From positions 89,434 to 153,433 of the forward strand of contig JABVXV010000137.1 of assembly GCA_013365325.1 (NCBI GenBank): a DNA stretch of 64,000 nt. The letters run 5' to 3'. This DNA is from Dipetalonema caudispina. Taxonomy: Eukaryota > Nematoda > Chromadorea > Rhabditida > Onchocercidae. Positions 51,901 to 63,927 of this stretch are shown one piece after another (position 1 is the stretch's first letter; each line of letters starts with the position of its first letter). The notes under the pieces were generated by a model that saw nothing but the letters and a program-made list of their open reading frames with translations, ran no database searches and was not told where the DNA came from. The translations under genes and the position numbers were made by a program.

Positions 51901-54900
51901 CATTCTCGTAAAACCCATGTAAAAAATGCAAAAAATGAGAAACTTTTCTTTGTATTCTTCTAGATAAGCCCGAAAAATGCTGCAAACGTGCCGGACAGCT
52001 TTATGACATTGTGAACAGTCAAATTGCGTCATCTTCACTTGATTTGTTTAGTAAACTGCTCGAAGTTTCAACCTTTGAATATGGTTATAAAGAAGTGAGA
52101 GATTTTTTATCACTTACGGCAAGCTGTAAACTTAGAGAAATTTGAATTGACATCTTACCAAATTGGACATATTCCCTGCAAAGCAAGTTTAACCTACTAT
52201 TTTCCTAAATGTTAAAATTTCAAATGGTAATTTTCGTGAATATAAGGTATTAGCTTTGAAAAGAGATATTTGATTTTAACACCTGATTTTTATTTTTTAT
52301 CTTTGAGTAATGTGGATTTCTGTTTTGTATATGTTAAGTATTTTTAATGGAGTAATCTTTTGGATTTTTAGATCGCTCGATCGCTTTTGGACAACAAAGA
52401 TAGGAATGTTCAGAAACTTAAGGAAGAAGTCTGTGATCATGTCATACAAGTAGCCGAACTTTTTGCAAACGAATTGCCTTTGCAAAGGATTAAGAAAAAT
52501 GGTATTTATTACGTTAGCCTGTTTTGCTTCGTGCAAAACATTTTACAATTTTGACAACTAGAATTTAGAAGCTAGAAATTTGCTTCGAATTTTGACTAGT
52601 AAAATTAAGGGGGTGAAAATTAGCTCTTTCTTGCAATTAATTAGTTTGGTTATAAAAGATTGCTCATATAATTCAACACTTTTTCCATGATGAAGGTTTG
52701 TGTTGCAAGGTAATTTACTTTGCAGAAAAATTAAGATCTTGGCTGTTGCTACTGAAGAAAACTATCGAGGAATTAGATATTTTTGACGTGGATGCACCAT
52801 CCTTGATTTCAGAATTGAAAAACCGATTGGATCAGGTTTTTAAATTTTATTGTCTTTTCAACTTTTACGTGATCTGTTGATGATTACATCTGTTCTGCAC
52901 ATCATTCCACAGTTCTCCGTTTCTCATATTCACAGCCATGTGTCTAATTCTTGCAGCATGTCGTCGTTTTTTGACAATAAGTTTGTGTCAAAAGAACGAT
53001 AGATATTTGCTACGAAATTTTTTCCTTTTTTTAATAAGCATTTCTCAAATTTTGCAAAGGATAATGGTTAAAGCTGTCCGCTCATGAAGTGCATTTAAGT
53101 TCAATTCACAAAATTTTTGACCTACAGGTGAGCGATATGCATGACTTGTGTGGAATAGTTGCCGTATCGCAGTATCTGCAAAATACCCAAATTTTATTGA
53201 CTACACTGTCGCACTATTGTATGTTGGATGGAGCATTTTTGAAAAAGATAGAAACAGCAACAATTTTTTCTTATGGATGGACAATTACTGACCAGTATCT
53301 CCTTCATTTTAATTGTATTTTACCAATAATCACTTTGTTTTTATTTAAATCTATCGGTTCCTGGAAGTTTTTTGTGTTAAAAAAGAACCGTTTCTGTTCG
53401 ATACTGTTTTGCAAATTTGTGCCAAGTAGTAATATGGTTCATTTATATGAAATCTAAAATAGAAAATACAGAACCATTTCATTTTGTTAAGTAAGTTTTT
53501 TCTCAACTTCATATTTAATAGCATGCTTCTGTTACAGATGGACTGAAAATATGAAGAATTTGGTAAAAGTCGATCCACTTCCAGTACGTTCATTGTTTGT
53601 TAAAATGGCCGGCTCAATTAACTTAACGTTAGAACGTCTGAATACACCGGAGAGAATATCTTCAATATCATTATGTTATTCACGCTTGATTGAAGCAAAG
53701 TTGCGCAAAATTCTTCAGGTATGAATGGTTACTTTTTCATTTCATTTATGTATATCTTTCGATAGTTGCATTTGCTGCTCTTAAATACACCAGTTTTGGA
53801 ATTTTATTACAATTGAATTCAAAGTTTTGAGAATCACTACATATATTTTTCACTCTTATATTTGCATTGTTTCATGTGAAATTGGATAATGAAACTGTAG
53901 ATGGAAATGAAATCTGAACAAAAAATATAATTGAAGTTTTAAATTTACAGTGAGTGAAAAATTTTTTCATCTGCAGGCTGTTCCGCATTCGCTCTTTACA
54001 CTGCTGGATAAAGTATCTGGTCTGTTGAATCCTCCGCAAGGACGTTCTGTCAATAAAACTGATGTCCGCCAATTTGCGGATTCAGAACGTCGTTTGCAAC
54101 TTGCTGCTATTACACATGCAATTTCACTGCTTTCTTCTGGCATCTCAACAATGCAACTAGCATCACTTGGGTCACTTCGAGTAGATCCATCAAGTCTTCT
54201 TCTAGATGGAATCAGAAGGTTTGTGTTTTAGAGTTACTGCTGCAGAACAGTAATGTTATAGCTAGTAAGAGTTTCGCAGGTCACTTGGTATATTACCAGT
54301 TTTTGGATAATTTTAAGTGGTTTATGAATTCGATAAAGAAATTTTTTATTTTAGAGAATTAGTGAGTCAAATCTGTGCAACATTGCGGTCGCAGTTAACT
54401 TCCGATTTGCTTCTGGACGATTTTTTGACTAAATTGAAAAATCAGTTTGCTCACTTACGTGGAGCTTTTGTTTACATGTGTGAGCATATTGCTGTTAACG
54501 GAGCTGTAATATGGCACAACGAATTAGCTCGTATAATTGGTTATATGGTCGAGAAAGAATGTAACGCTTTTCTGCAACATCCCGTTTGTTTTCCTATTTA
54601 ATTTTAATAGAAAATTCCAAAATTTTGAACTAATTATTTTAGTAATTTAGTATATTTGACATTTAGTGAATTCAGTATATAGGATGGATATTTTCTGATA
54701 TCTTTTCTTTTTTAAGTTTGAATCTGTGTTGTACTGATTGAGGCAATAACTGAAGCGATGCATTGTAGATCACTGAGGAAGAAAGCTTATATCAGTCCAG
54801 GTCAGCACCTATTCCAAATATTCCGGCATTTGAAGGATCATTAACTCCACTGCATCGATTGTATAGCCGAATTTTGAATGCATCAGATCCAAAGTAAGAC

Positions 54901-57353
54901 TGATACCTTGACTTCTAGAATAGTTTCGAAAGTCAGTTTTTTTGAAATAGTTCGTAAAAGTTAATTTCCAAATTCAAATTTAGGGTTGGATTCTAATTTT
55001 GAGCTGTAATTATTTTCAGATCATCTTATTTTGTGAACTCGACGAGGATATGGTGTGATTTAAAAACTAAGAAAACGGTATTATCGAGCGAATCTCTGAA
55101 TGCGGTACAGGTAATGAGCCAGTTCAAATTTATATCCAACTATAATGAAAACAGATGAAATCCGGAAAGAGCAGTATGAAATTTTTTGATGGACAGAATA
55201 AGACTATGATTTGTTTTATTATTCCTTATTCGACTCGTCCTTATTGGTTAAGTGGTAATTCATATGCGAGTAATTAGAACTGTCATGTTGTTAGTGGGCA
55301 TGTACGTAAAATTGGATTAAGAGTGAAATGTTTGCTTAATCCTTCCGTATTTTCATTTTCAGTTATACTTGAGCAATTCGAGCTTTTGTTATTTGAGATA
55401 AGATTTATGGGAAATTTTGTTCTTTTCAGGAAGCTCTTTCACCGATGGCTTTGTACGGGCTCGATCGGATTGCATCATTTCATATCGTGAAATATTTGTA
55501 CACACTGTGTGAACAACTTTCGGAAATATTACACCCTGTAATGACTTCATCGTTAAATGATATTGCATCGGTGAAAGCTGTAGTGGTTGCTGGAAGACTG
55601 AAAATTTTTGACAGTGCTTTGTCAAAATTTTTGCCAAATTCATCACGATTTATTGGTACTATAAGTAAGGCATGTTTCATTTTACTTGCTCATGATTTCG
55701 ATTTTTGATAGAATCAACTGATAATGTTTACCTTAAAAAGTGCTTTGTATTGCCATATATATGATCCGAAATATAGCGCTCTACCTGAGTACAAAAGGCA
55801 TTTATTATTAGAAAAGTTGTTTGGTGTTAGAAAATCCGAATGATTTGTCTTAATACTAATTTTCGTGTCTCTTTTTCCTTTTATTTTTTATTGTGTATCT
55901 ATCTATTCAAATATCGGATAAGTTAACAAAACAATTTAATTTCAGATTGGTCAATTACAACTATTACGGCAACAAATATTAGCTGTTACTCAGTCAGCGT
56001 TACGACAGCATTCACCGGATATCTTCAATGCAGTTGCTACACTTAACGAGTTCTGTTCTCTTCCGCTGAAATTTCTCCCGAAAGAAATTTAGAAAACTCC
56101 TGAGACGGAATCTAAAAAAAGTTTACTGAAGACAGTCTAAAAAGAAGCCCTTCTTCATTCGGAAAATATTCCACCCATCATTTAATGTTTCTCAAACATT
56201 AACGCTTCATAAGAAAACATTCGTTTATTCAGAGGCGTTGTTGGCGATATTCGCGGACATCGCGGTGAATGCGATGCAACATTTCTCGGTGAATTGTCGG
56301 TACTTTTGGAACGATGTGCTATAACAGATCCATTCCTGAAAGTTAGTTTCAAATCAGATTTTTTGCCGTGTTTTGCAAGAGATATTGTTATTATAACAAA
56401 ACTTATATTTGCCAGCATCGTACCTGCCTTATTCAGATTTTTTTTTTTTGTATGTTATAGATATACATAAGAAGAGAGACACCACAACTGCTGATACCTG
56501 CAATGTTTCTTGTACTTCTAACTGCTATAAGCAAGTTCAATGGTAAAACATTTTCAAATTTACATCTGATTTTTCTCATACTTTTATTCTATCATTTACC
56601 TAACTAATATTCTTGTAACAATTGATAGGTCAAAGGATTTCATCCGATGATTTTTTCCTGTACAAGTAAGTAAAAAAATAGTTCGAAAGCTCGTACCAAA
56701 AAAATACAAATTCATTGACAAATTTGACTTTTGAAACGATGTCTTTGCAGTCCTCAAAAAAGCTGATTCGACGGATATTTCGGCATTTTGTGCCGGTTTC
56801 GCATGTATATTATTACAGTTTAATGTTTTGCAAGAATTCTTCGCCCTTTGCAACACTTACATATCAGCGACTGTACTCACTACACGGGGAACCTCGAAAC
56901 AACCAACTTTTGTGCATAGCCTTCGCTTTATAGCTCATTATTCTTCTATATCACCAAATGTAAGGCTTTCGTCGATTTGTGTTATTACTTTAGGCCTTCC
57001 TACCTTTCGGAAGACTATCAGTTTCCTAATGGAAACCTAAATAAATCTTGAATTTTGTTAATGAATTAGATTACAATATCTTTGAGTTTTACGGGATTCT
57101 AACAAATCCCTCAACCTGTAAAACGTGAACAAGGGAATGAGCCAGAGGTTCCACTAATTCCATGACTTACGGATGATGTCATAATATGCGTCTGCTTTAA
57201 AAATGTGTCAGATCCATGAATTTAATGGTTTAGCATAGAGATAATTAGATGAAACTATGACTGCATAATCTTCGAAAGAATTACTGATAATTTGCAGAAT
57301 ATTTTCAGGAAATGGAAGAATATCTCTTGCTTTCATTACAAGAAAAATCCTGA
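48996..57353 (+). CDS. WASHC5: Strumpellin, WASH complex subunit 5
   Basis: Large helical scaffold of the WASH complex, which activates Arp2/3 on endosomes for cargo sorting. My model has about 24 exons: 48996-49205, 49325-49431, 49629-49710, 49874-49974, 50178-50252, 50507-50582, 50989-51147, 51599-51848, 51964-52094, 52372-52501, 52726-52835, 53128-53294, 53538-53718, 53977-54218, 54355-54583, 54769-54893, 55020-55110, 55430-55664, (55712-55725), 55946-56049, 56233-56341, 56461-56542, 56751-56959, 57309-57353; 1087 aa against 1159 in human. Matches run the whole length, for example [57 protein letters not shown] and [10 protein letters not shown]. The ATG follows a TTTAG acceptor with no nucleotide between. 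The joins around 55665-55945 and 56543-56750 are uncertain. Confidence 0.92.
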
Positions 57354-57639
57354 CTTTGTATGGAATTGTGCAAATATTTCTGATATCTCATAGTATATGA
57401 TAAATAATTTATTAGGTTTTCTTTAGCAAAACATGAAACAGAAACAATATCATTAAAACAATTTAAAACAACCACGGAGTGCAACAAATTTCGAAACGAA
57501 GGTTGAAGGATTTGGTACTTTTCAAGTATAGGATAATGAAGAGATGTTTCACGACAACCACAGAAGCCCGACTCTGATTTTCTGTATACTTTTTATATTT
57601 ACATCAAGAATACACATACTTACACGGGTAATTTTAAAT
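57354..57639. other. Convergent 3' region, WASHC5 / CSN7
   Basis: 286 nt between opposing stop codons. No canonical AATAAA stands out for WASHC5. The two transcripts probably have short or overlapping 3' untranslated regions. Confidence 0.5.
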
Positions 57640-60060
57640 CTAACAGTGCTTCTTCCCACGTTGAGTTTTTGTACGTCGGTAAAACTCCTTGGGCATTCGT
57701 TGCTCTTCTTCTTCCTCAAGCATTTTCTGCACTTTCTTCGCTTCTTCCGCAACCTACATAACAAAAGAACTAAGCTGCAGCATTTAAAAGATGATCGAGA
57801 TGTTATCTTAGACGCATGTGAAATAACTCTACAACTTCTACTCCACCTCCCACATATTTTCACTTCCGATTTCCAGAATCCAATGCATTGAAACATCTGG
57901 TGACTGAGTAAGCTTCCTAATCTAATGATAAGGCTGATTAACTGACGATGTAAAACTGACTTTTTTGAGTTCGAATATAAACAGTGGGTTTTGAAACTAT
58001 CTGGAACGCCTACAGACCCGTGAAAATTACACATTTTGACGGGTGTAAATAAATTTCGTCAGTGATATGTCGTTTTACACAAATAGTTTGAGTCCTAAGA
58101 TTTATTTCCCATTTTGTGCTATGATGAATTTTCTAGTACGCAGAGTTTCTTTTACACCTCCAGCAAAAGATAGTTAACGCTGAAAGAAGTGGGACCTATC
58201 CAAATCAGATCACTTCAATGTTCCAAGACTTGTTTGGTATTCTACTCAGGGCGTCTTATTTGATGCACAACAAAAAAAGTATACATTGTTGGTGATTAAA
58301 GTTTCAAAAGATTACCTTATTCTCACGTTCATTTGCTTCTGCAATAGCTTTTTCAGTAAGTTTTGCTACATGACTCAAGTCCTTTTTAATATCAGTACAT
58401 CGCTGTATCCATTTGTGTAACTCTTGACAAATATTATCTAATTCATCATCGCCAATGTCACGATTCTTCCACGAAAAAACCTCGACTTCACTTCTCTGAG
58501 CATTCAACCGGCCCTGTATAGTTCACAGTTCTAGTACCAGTGCAAGATCTCACGAAAAAGAGGAAAATCATTCAAAAATTGGGAAATTACGCGCTATTTT
58601 AAAAAATTTCAAATGAAATAGAACTGAATTAAATACATTTGCCCTTCAATGATTACATGAATGAAAAACGTGAAAGATCAACAAATGAAGATGAACATAT
58701 AATGTACATACCAAGCTATTCAATGTTACCTACACATAATGTTACGTAAAGCAAACTGATATTCTCAATGAATAATTCCATTATCTGCCTGAGTAAAAGA
58801 ATAAAAACTACTTCAACCAGACACTTTTTCTTGTCTTCATCAACAGTAATCGTCAAAACTACAAAACAGCAAAGCATAAAACAGTTACGACTTAGTTAAC
58901 CTATCTAAACGAATTTTATCTTTCCTATTTAATGAGCATCCAATCTACTTCTGCGGAAGAAGATAGCTTTTTAGTATCCTGATAAAACAACGAAGGGAAA
59001 TATAAGATAAGCCTTAGTAGCATCTCAAACTGATCAAAACTCCTGCTGGAACCGCCAAGGACAAATAGTGCCACCTCCATTGTTAAATTACAAATGAAAA
59101 AGTAAACAAAAAAGAACCTGAATAATACCATCATATACGGCAGAAATAAAGAGACGCTGGAATTCTTGGAGATCGGTGATTTGCAATTCACGCATCGCAT
59201 CTTCAATCGGGAAAATCTTTGAACGAGTACACATCGTTACCAGTGTTAATTGCCGTATTTTCCGTAACATTGTCTCATTCAGCTCAGGCAAATCATCCTT
59301 ACGTGCAACTGAATCTCCATACGTTCATAAAAATCATAAATTCCGGTTTATTCAATGAATCATTTGAAAATAAATGATAGTAACCATATTAATCAATTTT
59401 TTGAGTGCTTACTTCATCTCTGTGTTTCCCATAGAGGAAAGGGACAGAGAGCGAACTGATAAGATAAGGCAACGATTCTTTAAAATTTGCCGCGGAAGCT
59501 ATTTGAGAAATTAAGGGTTAATTGAGAGTAAATCAAAGCAAACAATTATCCACGTATCTGTCTGCTCGAAGGCAATGTTACCATCATATGGTAACTTATC
59601 TGAATGACTTAGACAAGTTGCAAGATGGTGATTGTTAACACACTGCTAAATTTAATCTAGCTACTGGTCAAGTACTTCAAGGATTCGAATCCACAATCGA
59701 TTCCATAACTATTAGATTACCATCTATCTAAATTCTACCCTACTAATCCTATATTCTAGGATAAATTTATTGTTTCCAACAGATATCCATCTGGAGCGAT
59801 AAGTTTCTTTGTTAAAATTTACATAAAATTTTTTGCCACATACATGACATTGATAAATTTAACTTACCATAAGCAAAAAGATACAACAAATTGTAATATT
59901 TGCAGTAAACTGGATCGTTTTGCAAAGCTTTTACCGATGGTTCTGTTAGAAATTGCGAAAATGCATGGATATCGCTAGCTTCCACTACAGAACAAATCTG
60001 CTGAGCAACTTCCTCCGCATTTACTGCGTTCCGGAAATTACTCAAATAAACCTCAACCAT
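57640..60060 (-). CDS. csn-7: COP9 signalosome subunit 7 (PCI domain)
   Basis: Subunit of the COP9 signalosome, which removes NEDD8 from cullins. Exons: 59868-60060, 59118-59308, 58316-58513, 57640-57753; 231 aa against about 265-275 in human. Seen: YYNLLYLFAYG; DLPELNETMLRKIRQLT then LVTMCTRSKIFP, the PCI helix-winged-helix region; AVYDGIIQGRLNAQRSEVEV; NRDIGDDELDNICQELHKW; and a C-terminal coiled-coil (VAEEAKKVQKMLEEEEEQ) with a short basic tail. Phases match at every junction. The ATG at 60060 is 13 nt after ATATTGCAG, a likely spliced-leader acceptor. The third exon ends with the conserved Gly-Arg-Leu and Val-Phe-Ser-Trp segments of the winged helix. Confidence 0.92.
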
Positions 60061-61500
60061 CAGAAATGAATCACTGCAATATAGTAACTATGTTAGCTAT
60101 AATTCAATTTCTATGCATATTACAATATAGTAGCTGTGTAATGTTCATTACTGCATACATTTATGCTACAAATATCACATTCTTGTTTATCGTTATAACT
60201 TTTAACCAACAAAGAATTCCTTTACAAAGGTTAAAATCATAAGATTTCATCCGATACATTGACGTATATAGCATGAAATTACGTCAAAACAAGATTGTGT
60301 TGCATCAAAAGATCAAAAATACCATATGATAATTGAAAATTGAAAAGGAAATTCTGATACAAAAAGTATTGGCATAAAGAAAAAAGTCATAAATGCCTAA
60401 TTTCATAACTTGTAAACTTCTACGTAAACTAGCAAAGTACACAAGAAAATTCAAGAATGCAAAAAAAAAAAAAAAAAGTACGCCTAGTACCCACGGCACT
60501 TCAACGTTTACGTATCAAGCTGATACTTATCCACTATGAAAATCCCAGTCCCATATATTCCAAAGTAATGATTGCTAAACGTAAGGGCTGTCGTGTTTTA
60601 CGTTACTATTAATGACGTGAAATATCAAACGTTTTACGTTGCAGTCTGTTTAACTAATTTATTTATTCAATAAAATATTCAAATTTTTGATATGTTATTT
60701 AAGATTAAGAAAGATAATGTAAATGTGTAATTGCATGATTTGATCATTTTTACACTCCTTCTTGAATGATTTACGTTGTTGTACGTTGGATATACAATAC
60801 ATTTACGAAATTATTAGACATTGAAATAATTCAAAGAAATTTTTATACTTTAAATTTATGAATAATTGTGAAAAAATTTCAAATTGTTTCTCAATTTTGA
60901 ATATGTAGAAGTGAAAAGATGAAGAAATTTAAAATTGTTTCTCAAAAAATGAGATGGAATCCAATGATTGAAAGGAGGAGATAGCAAGAATTATACGTAG
61001 ATGAGTGAAGATAAATTAAAAATAGTAAAATTGAATAATTCTTTGTTTAATTTCAGAGCATTTCAAGAGTTTCAATATTGTTTTAATTTTAATGAAAAAA
61101 TGGAAAATCGAATTTTCGCAATCTTCTGAGAAAGAATTTAACAATTGAATAAGAGAATTGATAAGTTATCAGTCATTCTATCTTTCAATGATCGCTAAAG
61201 CAAAAATTATCTTCAAAAATATGAATGAAGCAATTATTTCGTTCTTTAAATAATAATTAAAAAAAAAAAAAAAAGGAAAAAGAAACCATAATTGTTGGGA
61301 TTTGTTAAAGTCGTCTGATAATTATCAATCAAACTATCGTTGAATTGATATAATAGATGAAAACAGATCATTATTTATATGATTTTATGATCAAGCAGAA
61401 TATGCTTAATGTACGACTTTACAGAACACATCACTTAATCTGTGCACAAAATGTTTGATAATAAGCATGTTTTGGTATAAATTATCATCATATTTCATTG

Positions 61501-61603
61501 TTTGTTCCGGTTTCAAAGGCAGAATACCGGAATAAGGAATTATCGATGTCATTATGTATATCTATCTGTATATGAAAAAAAAAAAAAAAAAAGCCGGAAC
61601 AAA
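61501..61603. repeat. Inverted repeat with 10-bp arms, 83-nt spacer
   Basis: TTTGTTCCGG at 61501-61510 and its reverse complement CCGGAACAAA at 61594-61603, with a poly(A) run just inside the right arm. Short arms; could be a remnant of a small non-autonomous element or chance. Confidence 0.5.
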
Positions 61604-62922
61604 TATATTAAAGTATATTAAAGTAGTACTGCTAATAAGTACGCGGCGGCTTTTCGTATACGATAAACAAAACACAGTGACTCAAAGTTATATCGTAATC
61701 GTGAGTATCGTAATTTTAAGTTCCTCTCTAACTATCATGTAAACTTTTATTTACCTGGAAAAAGTAATTCTCTTGAAATATTGACTTGAATTTCACAAAG
61801 CCTATTAAATCCTTTACAGTACTCCGTTGTTAAAGCACAGTACGCCATATTGAAGCTCAAGTACTGTCGATCGAACGTTAAATCTCAAGTTGGATCACAT
61901 TTCAGTCATAACTTTTATAACTGTTATTATTGTAGGATGCAATTGAAGTAGCATACTGATTCATGCAAGATCAGGAAATCCAGAACTATTTAATTGTTTT
62001 TATTGGAATATAAGGTGCTCTCAAATTTGGTTTACTCCATATTTAATATCATTCCATAGCTATCGTATTGTGTAATAAAATGTAAAATCTGCAATACATT
62101 TGCTATTACAATTCATTATAATCATTTTCTTTTTATAACGAAATTTTCTTTGCTGTGAATTAATTTCTATTCAAAAATATCGACGAAAATTTTATTTAAG
62201 TTGATGTTGTGCTGAAATCAAATAAAAAAGAAATGCAAATTGCATTCGTAAATTTTACCAATGACTAATCTAATACAATCATAAAACTATTAATTAGGAT
62301 AAATTTGAAGATTAGATTGCAACTTTATGTTTAAATTAAAATTTTTTATTTGAAGCTCACAACTAGCCGTTAACGTACAATATTCTCCTCTAAAAGTTTT
62401 TTTACATGTGACAATTATTCTTGTAAGATATCAATTTGCGATTTTCAAATTCCTCGATAGTTAATGCTCGCTGTGATTTGGGATTTTCATCGGAAGTGTG
62501 TATCTGCATCAAAGTACACGTAAATACCTGGCGTATCAACTGATAACTCTGCTCTTAATGATTTATTAATTAATGACCATCTAAAGTTCTGATAATGCTT
62601 CTTCAACTTCTACCCTATGGTCAAATTTAATTTCGAGTCCTTCCGAATTTGACTTATAAGCGTATGTAACGTGATAAGTGCATATATCATCATTCCTTTT
62701 AATAGTAAGGAAGCGTTACCCTTCGTCAGGATCATTGTCCATACGACATAAATGCAATACGTCTTTTGCATTTGTTTGTATTGTACATAGATTTGCTCTT
62801 TCTGTCACATACATGCACGACACGGAAAAGGTCAATAGCCTGTGCGATCATCGTTTTTAAAATAGCACGAACTGTCACAAAAATCAATTTGTTTTCGATC
62901 AGAAAGGTGTTTTGAAGAAGGT

Positions 62923-63023
62923 ACTTAGGTGTATCGTAGCGTACGTTTTACATGGATATTGTTTTTTCTTTTTTTTTTCACTTCGGTATATCGTAGCTTA
63001 TGTTTCTCATAGGCACTGTTTTG
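62923..63023. repeat. Degenerate tandem duplication, period about 56 nt
   Basis: First copy: GGTGTATCGTAGCGTA then ACATGGATATTGTTTT. Second copy: GGTATATCGTAGCTTA then ATAGGCACTGTTTT. Spaced by a T-rich stretch. Related but diverged. Confidence 0.6.
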
Positions 63024-63738
63024 TTTGTTTATTTACTTATATTTTAATTTTTTGAGGTAAGTGAAAAAAACAATAACGTACGTGACATTTATTTAATTCA
63101 AGCTTTTTCTCATTTTTTATATCGTCGAAATTGCGGCAATATATGTGATGTTTGCAAAAAAAAAAAAAAAACGGAAACGTTCTTATTTCAGCTAATTAAC
63201 AGTTCCAACATTTCAAACTATCATATATGTCTATTCGATTTATTCGATTCAAAATTATTTTTCTAAAATCTTTTTTCATTCAAGGAAAGAAATTTTTAAT
63301 ATTTGTCTTCAATTATACTGATGCTTTTCGAAAAAAAAAAAACGAAACAAAAGTAAGATTTAAAAAAAAAAAAAAAAAACTGAATAAATTGATAAATTTC
63401 ATCAGTACTATCTAAGTTAGACAACTTTTTGATTTACTTATTGAAGTTTATCAAATCGCTTTTTTATAAGTATCATCATGAAAGCTTTTGGACTAATTTT
63501 GTTAAAACTGGATTAGGTTTTGTTGCTTAATAATAGGTAATTCATTGAAATCTTTTTTCCTGAACGATCACTCTCTTATTATGTTGCTATGTTGAAACGT
63601 ATACTAATCTTTAAGAATGTTTCTCGAAATAATCATTTGCTTTCCGGTAATAAATCTATTATTTCATGCATAAACAATAGATCTCTTTGCATGTATTTGT
63701 ATTTGATTATCGGAAGTACATCCAATTATTATTTGTCT

Positions 63739-63807
63739 ATAATAATAACAATAATAATAATAATAATAATAGTAATAACAATAATAGTAATAATAATAAT
63801 AATAATA

Positions 63808-63880
<73 letters not shown>

Positions 63881-63927
63881 TAATAATAATAATAATAATA
63901 ATAATAATAGCAATAATAATAATAATA
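63739..63927. repeat. (TAA)n trinucleotide microsatellite, about 190 nt
   Basis: ATA/AAT units with a few single-base interruptions (ACA, AGT, ATG, AGC). It creates long poly-Asn and poly-Ile open frames on both strands that are not genes. Probably variable in length between individuals. Confidence 0.97.

Noticed and set aside
56751..56770. Programmed ribosomal frameshift at the six-A run in WASHC5
   Set aside because: The frame is restored simply by skipping the 37-nt segment before it, so no frameshift is needed.
57549..58034. 161-codon minus-strand open frame
   Set aside because: It overlaps the last CSN7 exon in a different frame and has no recognisable domain.
59680..59700. tRNA T-loop-like GGATTCGAATCC in a CSN7 intron
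   Set aside because: It is a palindrome and no acceptor stem or anticodon arm is present around it.
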